Below, one piece after another: positions 6,595-14,657 of a stretch of 64,000 nucleotides of DNA (the stretch's first letter is position 1; each line of letters starts with the position of its first letter). The stretch covers positions 1 through 64,000 of the forward strand of contig CAWJLS010000012.1 in assembly GCA_963843755.1 (NCBI GenBank), given 5' to 3'. The notes under the pieces are model-generated. The model was not told where the DNA came from. It made no database searches and saw only the letters and a list, made by a program, of their open reading frames with translations. The DNA is from CAWJLS01 sp963843755. GTDB lineage: Bacteria > Acidobacteriota > Thermoanaerobaculia > Multivoradales > DATKCC01. Made by a program: the position numbers and the translations under genes.

Positions 6595-8640
6595 CTAGTT
6601 GAGTGGGCAACCCAGGTTGTTTTGGGTATCCAAGGTGGCGGCGAGCGCCAGCATCGTGGCCCGGTCCCCGCTCGCGAGAGCCGAGTCCACGTCGCTGATG
6701 ACGATCGCCGTCGTCAAGGGGTAGTCCACTCCGGAGTGACTGGTGTTGAGCAGTGCCGCGATCGAAGCTCGCAGCAGGTTTCCGACGCCGCCCTCGACCC
6801 CCGAGCCGCCCTGGAAGCTCAGCCCCTGGAGCAGGGTGGCCCCGCCGTAGCTCGGGTAGGCCGCGGCCTGGGAGAAGACGCTCTGGACGCTCTGCGACGG
6901 GGAGTACCCGGTCGAGGCCCAGGAGTCGGTGTGATTCTTCCAGTAGCCGGGCGTGCAGCCCTGGTCGCCGCTGGACTGCTGGACGCCGTAGTAGTGGCTG
7001 GGGTCCTGGTCGGTGACCGAAGCCCGCGTGGCCACGTCGCGGCCGGTGACGGTCGCCACGTTGGCGTACTGGCCCACGGCCGCGACACCGGTCTTGGGGC
7101 TACAGGTCATCGACTCGCCGGGAGCCAGGGTCGTCTTCGGGCAGGTGACCGCGCCCTCGTGGTCGTCCCCCACCGCGATGTTCTCGAGGGTGACGCCGGC
7201 GTTCGGGTTGGTGACCACGTAGCCCCAGGTCACCTGGCCGCCGACCAGGATCTGGGGACCCGGCGCCTCGTCGGCGTCGACCCCGTTGGTCGACTTCTCG
7301 ATGTCGATCATGATCGGCAAGGCGGTGTTCTGGACCCAGTAGTGGCTGGGGTCGCTGTCGGTGACGTCCGGCCCGCTCGGCGGGGTCCCGGTCACGTCGG
7401 CCACGTTGGTGTAGTAGTAGTTGCCGGACGGCAGGTCCTGCTGGCCCGGGGCGGTCCCGGTCTTGGTGCAGGTCATGGACTCGCCCACCGCGAGCGTGGT
7501 CTTGGGACAGGAGATGGCGCCCTCCTGGTCGTCGGTGACCTGGACGTCGGCCAGCTCGACGTCGCCCGTGTTGGTGACCACGTACTCCCAGGTGATGGCA
7601 TCGCCCGGTGCGACCTGGGGACCGATCGGCTCGTCGGCATCCTCACCGTTGGTCGACTTCTCGATGTCGATCCCCGGCTCGTCGGAGCCACCACCGCCGC
7701 CGCCGCAGGTCGGGCACCCCGTCTCGGGCAGACACCAGCTCTGCATGGAGATGCTGAAGCGGTGGCTGGCGGTGTAGCGCACGCCGACGTAGACGCTCTC
7801 GTCGGTCACCAGGTCGAGCCAGCCGAACGCCTCGTTGAGCAGCAGGTCCCGCACGTCGAGCTGCTGAACCGGCAGCAGGTCGAGGTCGCGCTCGCCGAGC
7901 TCCTCGCCCGACTCCTTGTGGAAGCCGGAGACGGAGAGCACCGTGCCGACGGACAGGGCGTTGGCGTTCGGCGACGGGGCGCCGACCCGCGGGCTCCAGA
8001 TGATGAGCTTGGTGCCGCCGTCGATGGCGCCGCCGTCGAGGAAGCGCAGACGATGGTGGTCGCACAGCCCCGCGCACGGCATGGTCTTGTCGATGTTGAC
8101 CAGCAGGTCGCCCTCGGCGAAGTCCTCGCCGGGGGTGACGAAGAAGTAGTCGCCCCAGAGCACGTCCGGGCGCCCGCTGCTGGTCACCCGCAGGGTCACG
8201 TAGCCGACCGCCAGGTCGGTCTTGAACGGGTCCGGCTGGGTGCCGTAGTACATCTGGTCCTTGGGCGAGAGCTGGCCGGAGAGGGCCGCCTGGACGTGGG
8301 CCAGGGTGGCCGGATCGAACGCGCGGTCGAGCAACTGCCCCTTGCCGAGCCAGTCCCGGAGGTTGACCGTCTGTACCTGGCCGCCCGCGAGCTCGATCTT
8401 GGTCTGGAAGATGCGGATGCCCCAGTTGGTGGAGACGGCGGCCTGGACGGTCACCGGCTCGTCCGAGGCGTTGCCGACGGCGAACAGGGTGGTCTTGCCG
8501 GCCGGGGCTCCGAGGTCGACCTCGAAGTAGGGCAGCAGCAGGTCGGACGACGGCCGCGGCTCGGCCGCCAAGGGGGCAGCCACCACCAGTGCGGTCAGGA
8601 TCAGGAGCGCCGTGATCAGGTGTGCCAGTCGGGTTCGCAT
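6595..8640 (-). CDS. secreted DUF11-repeat protein with two repeats and CTPGYWKNH C-terminal domain
   Basis: 681-aa paralogue of the 3145-6258 product. The start at ATG 8640 is preceded by GGAGGAGG at good spacing. A signal peptide (MRTRLAHLITALLILTALVV, cleavage near AAEP) leads into the same SDLLLPYFEVDL domain (about 30-310, with TTLFAVGN, NWGI, VQTVNLRDWL, WGDYFF and FAEGD). A short GGGGGGS linker and only two DUF11 units (PGIDIEKSTNGEDAD and IDIEKSTNGVDAD) follow, instead of five. The last about 115 aa are the same unnamed domain, CTPGYWKNHTDSW to NNLGCPLN. Both ends are conserved while the number of central repeats differs, which suggests a stalk of variable length between two functional caps. 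The role is unknown; exported localisation is well supported. Confidence 0.85.
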   Translation of the reverse strand: MRTRLAHLITALLILTALVVAAPLAAEPRPSSDLLLPYFEVDLGAPAGKTTLFAVGNASDEPVTVQAAVSTNWGIRIFQTKIELAGGQVQTVNLRDWLGKGQLLDRAFDPATLAHVQAALSGQLSPKDQMYYGTQPDPFKTDLAVGYVTLRVTSSGRPDVLWGDYFFVTPGEDFAEGDLLVNIDKTMPCAGLCDHHRLRFLDGGAIDGGTKLIIWSPRVGAPSPNANALSVGTVLSVSGFHKESGEELGERDLDLLPVQQLDVRDLLLNEAFGWLDLVTDESVYVGVRYTASHRFSISMQSWCLPETGCPTCGGGGGGSDEPGIDIEKSTNGEDADEPIGPQVAPGDAITWEYVVTNTGDVELADVQVTDDQEGAISCPKTTLAVGESMTCTKTGTAPGQQDLPSGNYYYTNVADVTGTPPSGPDVTDSDPSHYWVQNTALPIMIDIEKSTNGVDADEAPGPQILVGGQVTWGYVVTNPNAGVTLENIAVGDDHEGAVTCPKTTLAPGESMTCSPKTGVAAVGQYANVATVTGRDVATRASVTDQDPSHYYGVQQSSGDQGCTPGYWKNHTDSWASTGYSPSQSVQSVFSQAAAYPSYGGATLLQGLSFQGGSGVEGGVGNLLRASIAALLNTSHSGVDYPLTTAIVISDVDSALASGDRATMLALAATLDTQNNLGCPLN

Positions 8641-8696
8641 CGTCGCCTCCTCCGGGTCGGGTGGAACGTCGTGTGTTGCGTTCGGGACCCTGGAAG

Positions 8697-8712
8697 AGCA
8701 AGCGCGATACCT
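8697..8712 (-). promoter_or_regulatory. sigma-54 (-24/-12) promoter of the second DUF11 gene
   Basis: The minus strand reads AGGTATCGCGCTTGCT, with GG and GC correctly spaced and a TTGCT -12 element. The predicted transcript start is about 8686, a 46-nt leader to ATG 8640. It shares GGTA-N7-TTGC with the promoter of the other paralogue. Confidence 0.7.
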
Positions 8713-8802
8713 GCCTGAAGAATCGATCCAACTCGTTCTATTTCAACATCTTGGACGTCATATGCAGGCATCGAAACTCGCGCATTTCAGCCTGTCGGGA
8801 GA

Positions 8803-8833
8803 GTGTCGGACAGTGGAACGCCTGTCCCGACAG
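8803..8833. promoter_or_regulatory. paired TGTC-GACA palindromes, candidate enhancer sites
   Basis: GTGTCGGACAG (8803-8813) and CTGTCCCGACAG (8822-8833) have centres about 20 bp apart and lie about 117-147 bp upstream of the predicted sigma-54 start. A half-site CTGTCGGGA precedes them near 8792. The core TGTC-n-GACA and the spacing match the pair at 6433-6463. Confidence 0.55.
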
Positions 8834-8883
8834 GTGGCGCAGGAGGGGTGCCGCGGAGGAGTGGGGGGGGTGGAGCGTGGAGG

Positions 8884-11304
8884 TCAGGGCAGGCGCAGGA
8901 CCAGGACCGTCTGGTCGTCCTCGCGCGGCGCGTTGCCGACGAAGCGCTCGAGATCGCCGAGGATGCCGTCCCGGACCTGCTCGGGCGGGCAGCCGACCAG
9001 GGTGGCGAGCCTCTCTTCGAGGCGCTCGAAGCCGTAGAGGTCGGTCGAGCCTTCGCGCCGCGCCTCGACGATGCCGTCGGAGATCAGCACGACCGTGTCC
9101 CCCGGATCGAGCTGGCGTCGGCGGACCGAGACGTCGAGCTCGGGGCGCACGCCGAGGGGGTAGGCGGTCGACGGCAGGGCACGGACCGATCGGTTCGGAC
9201 CGTCGGCGCCGAGCAGGTACGGGTAGAGGTGGCCGGCGCTGGCGTAGACCAGCTCACGGGTACGCGGGTCGAGCACGGCGTAGCAGAGGGTCGTGATCAG
9301 GCGCCGGCGGGCGCTCTGGTAGACCAGCCGGTTGAGGGTGGTGAAGACCGAGGTCACGTCCGGATCGAACGCCACCTGGACCGCCAGGGCGGACTTGGCC
9401 GCCGACATCACCAGCCCGCTGGAGACGCCGTGGCCGGCCACGTCCCCCACCGCCACCGCCAGCCGGCCGTCCTCGAGCGCGAGCACGTCGTAGAAGTCGC
9501 CGCCGACCTCGGTCGCCGGCAGGTAGGCGTGGGCCAGGTCGACCCCGGCCAGGCGCGGCGGCAGCTCCGGCAGGATCGAGCTCTGGATCCTGCGCGCCGT
9601 CTCCAGCTCCACCCGCTGGCGCTCGCGCTCCGCGATCCGGCGCACGTGGGGCGGCACGTCGTCCCAGTGGTAGACGAACTCCCGCCGGCTGCCCAGGAAG
9701 CGGACCGACAGCGCCGCCGGCACGGCGACCACGGCGAGCGCCAACCAGCCCTGGACCTCGAGCGCCCGGTTGCCCGAGAAGACCAGCGGCAGGGCCCCCA
9801 TGCCGACCTGGAGCGTGGCCGAGGCCAGGAGCACGGTCAACAGGTCGTAGGCCAGGAACAGTCCGATCATGGCGAGCGCCTGGACCGAGCTCAGCGCGAT
9901 CGCCCAGCCGAGGGGCAGCACCGAGTAGGTGGGGAACAGGAAGAGGGCGCTGACCAGGGTCACCGTCACCACCCCGCCCGCGGTCCCGAGGCGCCGGACC
10001 GCCACCGGCACCAGGAACAGCCGGCCGAACAGCTCGCGGTAGAACACGAGCAGGAGCGACACCCCGACCAGGGACAGCCCCGGCAGCGGGCTCTTGAACC
10101 ACAGGTCGTCGAGCAGGAAGGAGACCTCGGGCCAGACGCCCAGGCGGCGGAGCGGCAAGGACAGCCCCAGCAGCACGCCGAGCAGGACGACGCCGGCGGC
10201 CAGCCCGCGCAGCGACGCGCGCGCCACGGTGGCGTTGTCCCACTCGCCCTTGAACAGCGAGTCGAAGGCGGCCAGCTTCTCCCCCATGCGCTCCCGCGAC
10301 AGGCTCTCCCCCACCGACCAGCTCAGGAAGATGACCAGCGCGACCGGGAAGAAGAACAGGATCGAGAACTGGAGACCCCAGACCCAGGTGACCTGTTGCC
10401 GGGTGAACACGCCCCAGCTCGGTCCCTCGGTCGCCGAGCGCGCGACCAACGCCACCACCACCAAGGCCGCGCCGAAGGCGAGGCCGAACAGGTGCACCGC
10501 CCGGCGCACGCCGACCTCGCCGGCGTGGTAGAGGCGCAGGAACACCATCGCCACCGCGATCGCGATCAGGTACGTACCGAGGAAGTGGGCCTGGTTCCAG
10601 ATCTGGAAGCTCTGGAGGCTCGGCTGGAGCGCCCGCGAGTCGGCGTCCTCCTGCCAGGAATCGAAGCCGGTCAGCCGGTCCCCGGCGAAGTGCACCTCGA
10701 GGCCGTAGCGGAGCCGGTCGCCGAGCGCCGCCTCGCGCGACTCGTAGCGCAGGTCGAGATCGGTGCGCGCGCGGAGCTGGGCGCTGCGCACCGCCGGCCG
10801 CTCGTAGAGGTCGAGGTCGAACCCCTCGGCGCGCAGGAAGGCGTCCGCCCGGGCGATCGCCTCCGCCGGCTCGATGGCGGCGATCTCTTCGTCCGGCTCG
10901 ACCCGGGCCTGGAGCGAGGTCAGCGTGCCGTCCGGCGCGACCTCCGCCCGGTAGCTCCACTCCCCCGGATAGGAGCCGCGCTCGTACAGGGTGACCCGCC
11001 ACTCGAAGATCCGCCGGGCCAGGTCGCTGCCGGCGATGCGCTCCATCGGAACGGTCTCCGACGACAGCAGCAGGCGGCGTTCGAGCAGCCCGCGGGCGGT
11101 GGTGAAATCGACCACCACGTACGGGTCGGCCACCGGCTCGCCCAGGTCGCGGGCCCGCTCCAGGGCGATCGCCTTGGCCTCGCCGGCGGTCACCTGCCAG
11201 TGACGGGGGAAGAGGGGGAAGAGGCGGGGGAACGCCCATGCGATCACCGCCGCCGCGACGAGGGCGGCGGCGACCCATGGGGCAATGCGTTTGAGGTCGT
11301 TCAT
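8884..11304 (-). CDS. membrane-bound SpoIIE-type PP2C serine/threonine phosphatase
   Basis: 806-aa sensor phosphatase. One N-terminal membrane segment (about 8-30) is followed by an extracytoplasmic region of about 200 aa, then a cluster of about eight hydrophobic helices (about 240-560). A short basic/coiled linker leads to a PP2C_SpoIIE domain (about 580-806) whose metal-binding motifs are intact: ATEVGGDFYD, GDVAGHG, SDGIVEAR and APREDDQTVLVL. Family members dephosphorylate anti-anti-sigma factors or similar partners, but no anti-sigma or STAS gene is nearby, so the substrate is unknown. The gene lies upstream of and co-oriented with the two DUF11 genes, though a 243-bp gap containing a sigma-54 promoter separates them. 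No Shine-Dalgarno is evident before ATG 11304. Confidence 0.85.
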   Translation of the reverse strand: MNDLKRIAPWVAAALVAAAVIAWAFPRLFPLFPRHWQVTAGEAKAIALERARDLGEPVADPYVVVDFTTARGLLERRLLLSSETVPMERIAGSDLARRIFEWRVTLYERGSYPGEWSYRAEVAPDGTLTSLQARVEPDEEIAAIEPAEAIARADAFLRAEGFDLDLYERPAVRSAQLRARTDLDLRYESREAALGDRLRYGLEVHFAGDRLTGFDSWQEDADSRALQPSLQSFQIWNQAHFLGTYLIAIAVAMVFLRLYHAGEVGVRRAVHLFGLAFGAALVVVALVARSATEGPSWGVFTRQQVTWVWGLQFSILFFFPVALVIFLSWSVGESLSRERMGEKLAAFDSLFKGEWDNATVARASLRGLAAGVVLLGVLLGLSLPLRRLGVWPEVSFLLDDLWFKSPLPGLSLVGVSLLLVFYRELFGRLFLVPVAVRRLGTAGGVVTVTLVSALFLFPTYSVLPLGWAIALSSVQALAMIGLFLAYDLLTVLLASATLQVGMGALPLVFSGNRALEVQGWLALAVVAVPAALSVRFLGSRREFVYHWDDVPPHVRRIAERERQRVELETARRIQSSILPELPPRLAGVDLAHAYLPATEVGGDFYDVLALEDGRLAVAVGDVAGHGVSSGLVMSAAKSALAVQVAFDPDVTSVFTTLNRLVYQSARRRLITTLCYAVLDPRTRELVYASAGHLYPYLLGADGPNRSVRALPSTAYPLGVRPELDVSVRRRQLDPGDTVVLISDGIVEARREGSTDLYGFERLEERLATLVGCPPEQVRDGILGDLERFVGNAPREDDQTVLVLRLP

Positions 11305-11445
11305 CGGGCGTGTCGGGGACCGGGCGGCAGCCGCCCCAATCCCCGCACGTTACTACGACCTCGCGGAGGATGACGTTTCGCCGATCTCCCCGGACCCCGA
11401 GTCACCCGCGGGAGGGGGCCCCAGGGGTTGGAGGGGAGATCCGGC

Positions 11446-12366
11446 CTACAGCTTGGCGAACAGCTCCTTGACCTCCGCGGCCGAGGCATGGAGCGCCTGG
11501 CGCTCGTCGTCCGCGAGATCGAACTCCATCACCTGCTCGACGCCCTTCCTGCCGAGCTTCACCGGCACGCCGGCGTAGACGCCGTCGAGCCCGTACTCGC
11601 CCTCGAGATAGACCGAGCACGGCAGGATCTGCTTCTTGTCGCGCAGGATCGAGCTGACCATGTCGAAGGCCGCGGCGGACGGCGCGTAGTAGGCCGAGCC
11701 GGTCTTGAGCAGGCCGACGATCTCGCCGCCGCCCTTCCGGGTACGGTTGTTGATCGCCTCGATGGTCTCGTCGTCGAGCAGCTCCGGCAGCGGCACGCCG
11801 GCGACCGTCGTGTAGCGGGCCAGCGGCACCATCGAATCGCCGTGGCCGCCGAGCACGAAGGCGGTGACGTCCTTGACGGAGACCCCCAGCTCGGCCGCCA
11901 CGAAGCAGCGCATGCGGGCGGAGTCGAGCACGCCGGCCATGCCGAAGACCCGCTCGCGCGGAAACTCGGAGACCCGGCGGGCGACCTCGCACATGGCGTC
12001 CAGCGGGTTGGTGACCAGGATCAGGATGGTGTCGGGCGAGCGCTTGATCAGCTCGCCGATCACCTCCTGGGTGATCGCCTGGTTCTTGGCCAGCAGGTCG
12101 TCCCGGCTCATGCCCGGCTTCCTGGGCAGGCCGGCGGTGACCACGCAGACGTCGGAGCCGGCGCTCAGGTCGTAGTCGCTGCCGCCCTCGATCTTGGCGT
12201 CGAAGCCGAGCACCGGCGCCGACTCCATCATGTCCAGCGCCTTGCCCTGGGCCATGTCGCCCATGATGTCGATCATCGCGACGTCGGCCAGCTCGGCCTC
12301 GGCGATGCGCTGCGCGGTGGTGGCGCCGACGTGGCCGGCCCCGACGACGGTGACTTTATGGTCCAT
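11446..12366 (-). CDS. mdh: malate dehydrogenase
   Basis: 306-aa LDH-like malate dehydrogenase (TCA cycle, malate to oxaloacetate with NAD). The Rossmann glycine motif VVGAGHVGATTAQ is at the N-terminus. The substrate loop AGLPRKPGMSRDDLL carries the arginine expected for malate rather than lactate, and the catalytic histidine lies in GGHGDSMVPL. Length is normal for the family. ATG 12366 starts the canonical MDHKVTVVGAG and has a purine-rich GGAAAGAGAGAGG leader. It is 20 bp downstream of icd and very likely co-transcribed, giving two consecutive oxidative TCA enzymes. Confidence 0.95.
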   Translation of the reverse strand: MDHKVTVVGAGHVGATTAQRIAEAELADVAMIDIMGDMAQGKALDMMESAPVLGFDAKIEGGSDYDLSAGSDVCVVTAGLPRKPGMSRDDLLAKNQAITQEVIGELIKRSPDTILILVTNPLDAMCEVARRVSEFPRERVFGMAGVLDSARMRCFVAAELGVSVKDVTAFVLGGHGDSMVPLARYTTVAGVPLPELLDDETIEAINNRTRKGGGEIVGLLKTGSAYYAPSAAAFDMVSSILRDKKQILPCSVYLEGEYGLDGVYAGVPVKLGRKGVEQVMEFDLADDERQALHASAAEVKELFAKL

Positions 12367-12386
12367 AGTGCTGCCTCTCTCTTTCC

Positions 12387-13628
12387 TTACAGGTTCTCGA
12401 CGATGGCGTCGGCGAACTCGGAGGTGCCGAGCTTGGTCGCCCCGTCCATCTGGCGTTCCAGGTCGTAGGTGACCCGCTTCTGGGTGATGGTCTCGGAGAT
12501 CGCGTGCTCGAGCTTGTCGGAAGCCTCGCGCCAACCGAGCCACTTGAGCATCATCACACCCGAGAGGATCAGGGAGCTCGGGTTGACCTTGTTGAGATCC
12601 GCGTACTTGGGCGCGGTGCCGTGAGTCGCCTCGAACAGCGCCATGCCGTCGCCCTCGTTCGAGCCGGGCGCCATGCCGAGGCCGCCGACCTGGGCCGCCA
12701 GGGCGTCGGAGAGGAAGTCGCCGTTCAGGTTGGTCGTGGCGATGACGTCGTACTCGGCAGGGCGCAGCAGGATCTGCTGGAACATGGAGTCGGCGATGCG
12801 GTCCTTGACCACGATCTTGCCCTCCGGGACCTTGCCGTCGTGCTTGTCCCAGACGTCGCCCTCGGAGACGGTGTCGGCGGCGAACTCGTCGCGGGCCAGC
12901 TCGTAGCCCCACTCGCGGAACGCCCCCTCGGTGAACTTCATGATGTTGCCCTTGTGCATCAGGGTGACCGAGTCCTTGCCCTCGCGCCGGGCGTACTCGA
13001 TCGCCTTGCGCACCAGGCGCTTGCTGCCGGTGATCGAGACCGGCTTGATGCCGATGCCGCTGTCCTCGCGGATCTTGGCGCCGAGGCCGGCGAGGAACTC
13101 GATCAGCCTCTTGGCCTCGTCCGAGCCCTGGGGGTACTCGATGCCCGCGTACACGTCCTCGGTGTTCTCCCGGAAGATCACCATGTCGACCTTCTCGGGC
13201 GCGACCACCGGCGACGGCACGCCCTCGTACCAGCGCACCGGGCGCACGCAAGCGTAGAGGTCGAGAACCTGGCGCAGAGTGACGTTGAGACTCCGGAAGC
13301 CGCCGCCCACCGGCGTGGTCAGGGGGCCCTTGATGGCGCAGCGGAAGTGGCGGATGGCCTCGAAGGTGTCCGAGGGGAGCCAGTCGTCGAAGCGGTCCTT
13401 GGCCTTCTCGCCGGCGAAGATTTCGAACCAGGCGATCGACTTCGAGCCGCCGAAGGTCTTGTCGACGGCGGCGTCGAGAACCTTGCGGGTGGCCTTCCAG
13501 ATATCGCGCCCGATGCCGTCGCCCTCGATGAACGGGACGATCGGGCGATCGGGGATCTCGAGCTTGCCGTCCTGCCACTGGATCTCTTGTCCGTCGGCGG
13601 GTGGCGTCATGTCGTTGAAACGGACCAA
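12387..13628 (-). CDS. icd: isocitrate dehydrogenase, NADP type
   Basis: 413-aa homodimeric isocitrate dehydrogenase (isocitrate to 2-oxoglutarate). The substrate-binding RSLNVTLRQ motif carries the serine that is the phosphorylation site in Escherichia coli, and HGTAPKYADLNKVNP retains the Lys-Tyr pair associated with NADP preference. The protein is full length. I favour the TTG at 13628 because GGAGGG sits 7 nt upstream, whereas the later ATG at 13610 has no ribosome-binding site. It leads a two-gene unit with mdh. Confidence 0.95.
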   Translation of the reverse strand: MVRFNDMTPPADGQEIQWQDGKLEIPDRPIVPFIEGDGIGRDIWKATRKVLDAAVDKTFGGSKSIAWFEIFAGEKAKDRFDDWLPSDTFEAIRHFRCAIKGPLTTPVGGGFRSLNVTLRQVLDLYACVRPVRWYEGVPSPVVAPEKVDMVIFRENTEDVYAGIEYPQGSDEAKRLIEFLAGLGAKIREDSGIGIKPVSITGSKRLVRKAIEYARREGKDSVTLMHKGNIMKFTEGAFREWGYELARDEFAADTVSEGDVWDKHDGKVPEGKIVVKDRIADSMFQQILLRPAEYDVIATTNLNGDFLSDALAAQVGGLGMAPGSNEGDGMALFEATHGTAPKYADLNKVNPSSLILSGVMMLKWLGWREASDKLEHAISETITQKRVTYDLERQMDGATKLGTSEFADAIVENL

Positions 13629-13781
13629 AGCAGTTCCCTCCTACTCAAGATGAACGGGATTGCGGAATGTCGGTGCTGCGCCCCCGGGCGGCGGCGCGGA
13701 AAGCTCGGAGGTCACGTTAACACAAGGCCTGCAAGGGTCCTGCCGCCCGTGAGGGTAGGTGGCGACGAGGGTGGGAGACGA

Positions 13782-13860
13782 GGGGGAGAGGTCTGCCGGG
13801 AGCGTCCGGGAGGGCGGGTGCCTGGGGACGGCGCAAGGACTGGAGGGTTGGGGGACAAGC
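13782..13860 (-). repeat. dispersed intergenic repeat, copy A (inverted)
   Basis: Read on the minus strand this matches 15331-15425 (CCAGTCC, CGCCGTCCCC, then CTCCCGGACGCTCCCGGCAGACC). It lies between icd and the lower-GC gene at 13912. Copies A and B are in opposite orientations and bracket 13.86-15.33 kb. Nothing else is recognised in the gap 13629-13911. Confidence 0.55.
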
Positions 13861-13911
13861 TCGCGCCTTCTACCCGTTTCCACGGCCACCCGTTCCGGCA
13901 TGAGAAGCTGA

Positions 13912-14616
13912 GTGCCTATGGCACGAGCTCGCCGACCCGCTGCTGAGTACATCGGGCCGACAACGCTCCGGCTCCCAGCTACACCTATCAAGCTGGTCTA
14001 CCTCGACCTCAATCACTGGATCTCCCTCGCCAAAGCCCAGGCCGGCCATCCAGATGGCGCCCAGCGCCGAGATGCCCTTGCGGCTTGCTCCAATGCGTTC
14101 AATCGTCACTCCACTGTCTTTCCGATCTCTGACACGATCTACTTCGAGACGTCGAAGATTCAGCGATATCGCCAACGTCGAGATCTGCGCGAAGTCATCG
14201 AGCAAGTCTCTCGGTTCATCGTGATCACCAGCCGCTCAGTCATCTCGACCCATGAGATTGAAAGCCTAGTGGACCATCTCGTTGGACCGAACCCGAAGCC
14301 TGTCTACACGATGAGCTACGTGGACTGGGGAGTGGCTCGCGCGTTCGGAGCGGCGGGCGGCTTTCGGGTCCAGTCGAGCGACGGAGCGGACGTCACTGGA
14401 GAGGTCCGAGAACGGCATCCGGACGGCCCCGAAGCCTTCGATCAGGCGTTGGCGGACGCAGAGCTCGAGCTCGACAGGAAGGTGCTCGAGGGGCCAACTG
14501 CCGAAGAAGAGCCTGAGCTTCGAAGCCTCGGGTGGGACCCTTTGGGGGCTTTCTCGATCATGGAGCGACGAGCCCTCGTCCCCACACTCCGACCTGGGGA
14601 CCCTCAGTCCTCGTGA
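13912..14616 (+). CDS. unknown protein, lower-GC orphan (possibly PIN-like)
   Basis: 234-aa protein that I do not recognise. Start is GTG 13912 or ATG 13918; neither has a strong ribosome site. The opening strand LVYLDLNHWISLAKAQ ends in an aspartate followed by NHW, reminiscent of PIN-like nuclease folds where an acidic residue ends strand 1. Further acidic residues (IYFETSKI, THEIESLVDHL) could complete a site, but this is a weak resemblance. No signal peptide or membrane segment is seen. Base composition is visibly lower in GC than its neighbours, with more A/T third positions. It is flanked by inverted copies of a dispersed repeat, which suggests acquisition by transfer. The C-terminus stops abruptly 41 bp before cdd and might be truncated. 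Confidence 0.6.
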   Translation: MPMARARRPAAEYIGPTTLRLPATPIKLVYLDLNHWISLAKAQAGHPDGAQRRDALAACSNAFNRHSTVFPISDTIYFETSKIQRYRQRRDLREVIEQVSRFIVITSRSVISTHEIESLVDHLVGPNPKPVYTMSYVDWGVARAFGAAGGFRVQSSDGADVTGEVRERHPDGPEAFDQALADAELELDRKVLEGPTAEEEPELRSLGWDPLGAFSIMERRALVPTLRPGDPQSS

Positions 14617-14644
14617 GGCGAAAACGATCCTGCTCCTCCTGCGA

Positions 14645-14650
14645 TAGTCT
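14645..14650 (+). promoter_or_regulatory. -10-like TAGTCT box just upstream of cdd
   Basis: GATAGTCT ends 7 nt before the ATG at 14658, with no Shine-Dalgarno between. This fits a leaderless transcript. No -35 is evident. Confidence 0.35.
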
Positions 14651-14657
14651 CGCCCTC

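Noticed and set aside
8803..11373. 856-aa plus-strand open frame opposite the SpoIIE phosphatase
   Set aside because: Composition is low complexity (Glu/Gln/Arg/His) without domains; the opposite strand encodes clear PP2C motifs.
11446..13578. 710-aa fused frame through icd and mdh
   Set aside because: The upstream half is an out-of-frame shadow of icd; mdh starts at its own ATG 12366 with a leader sequence.
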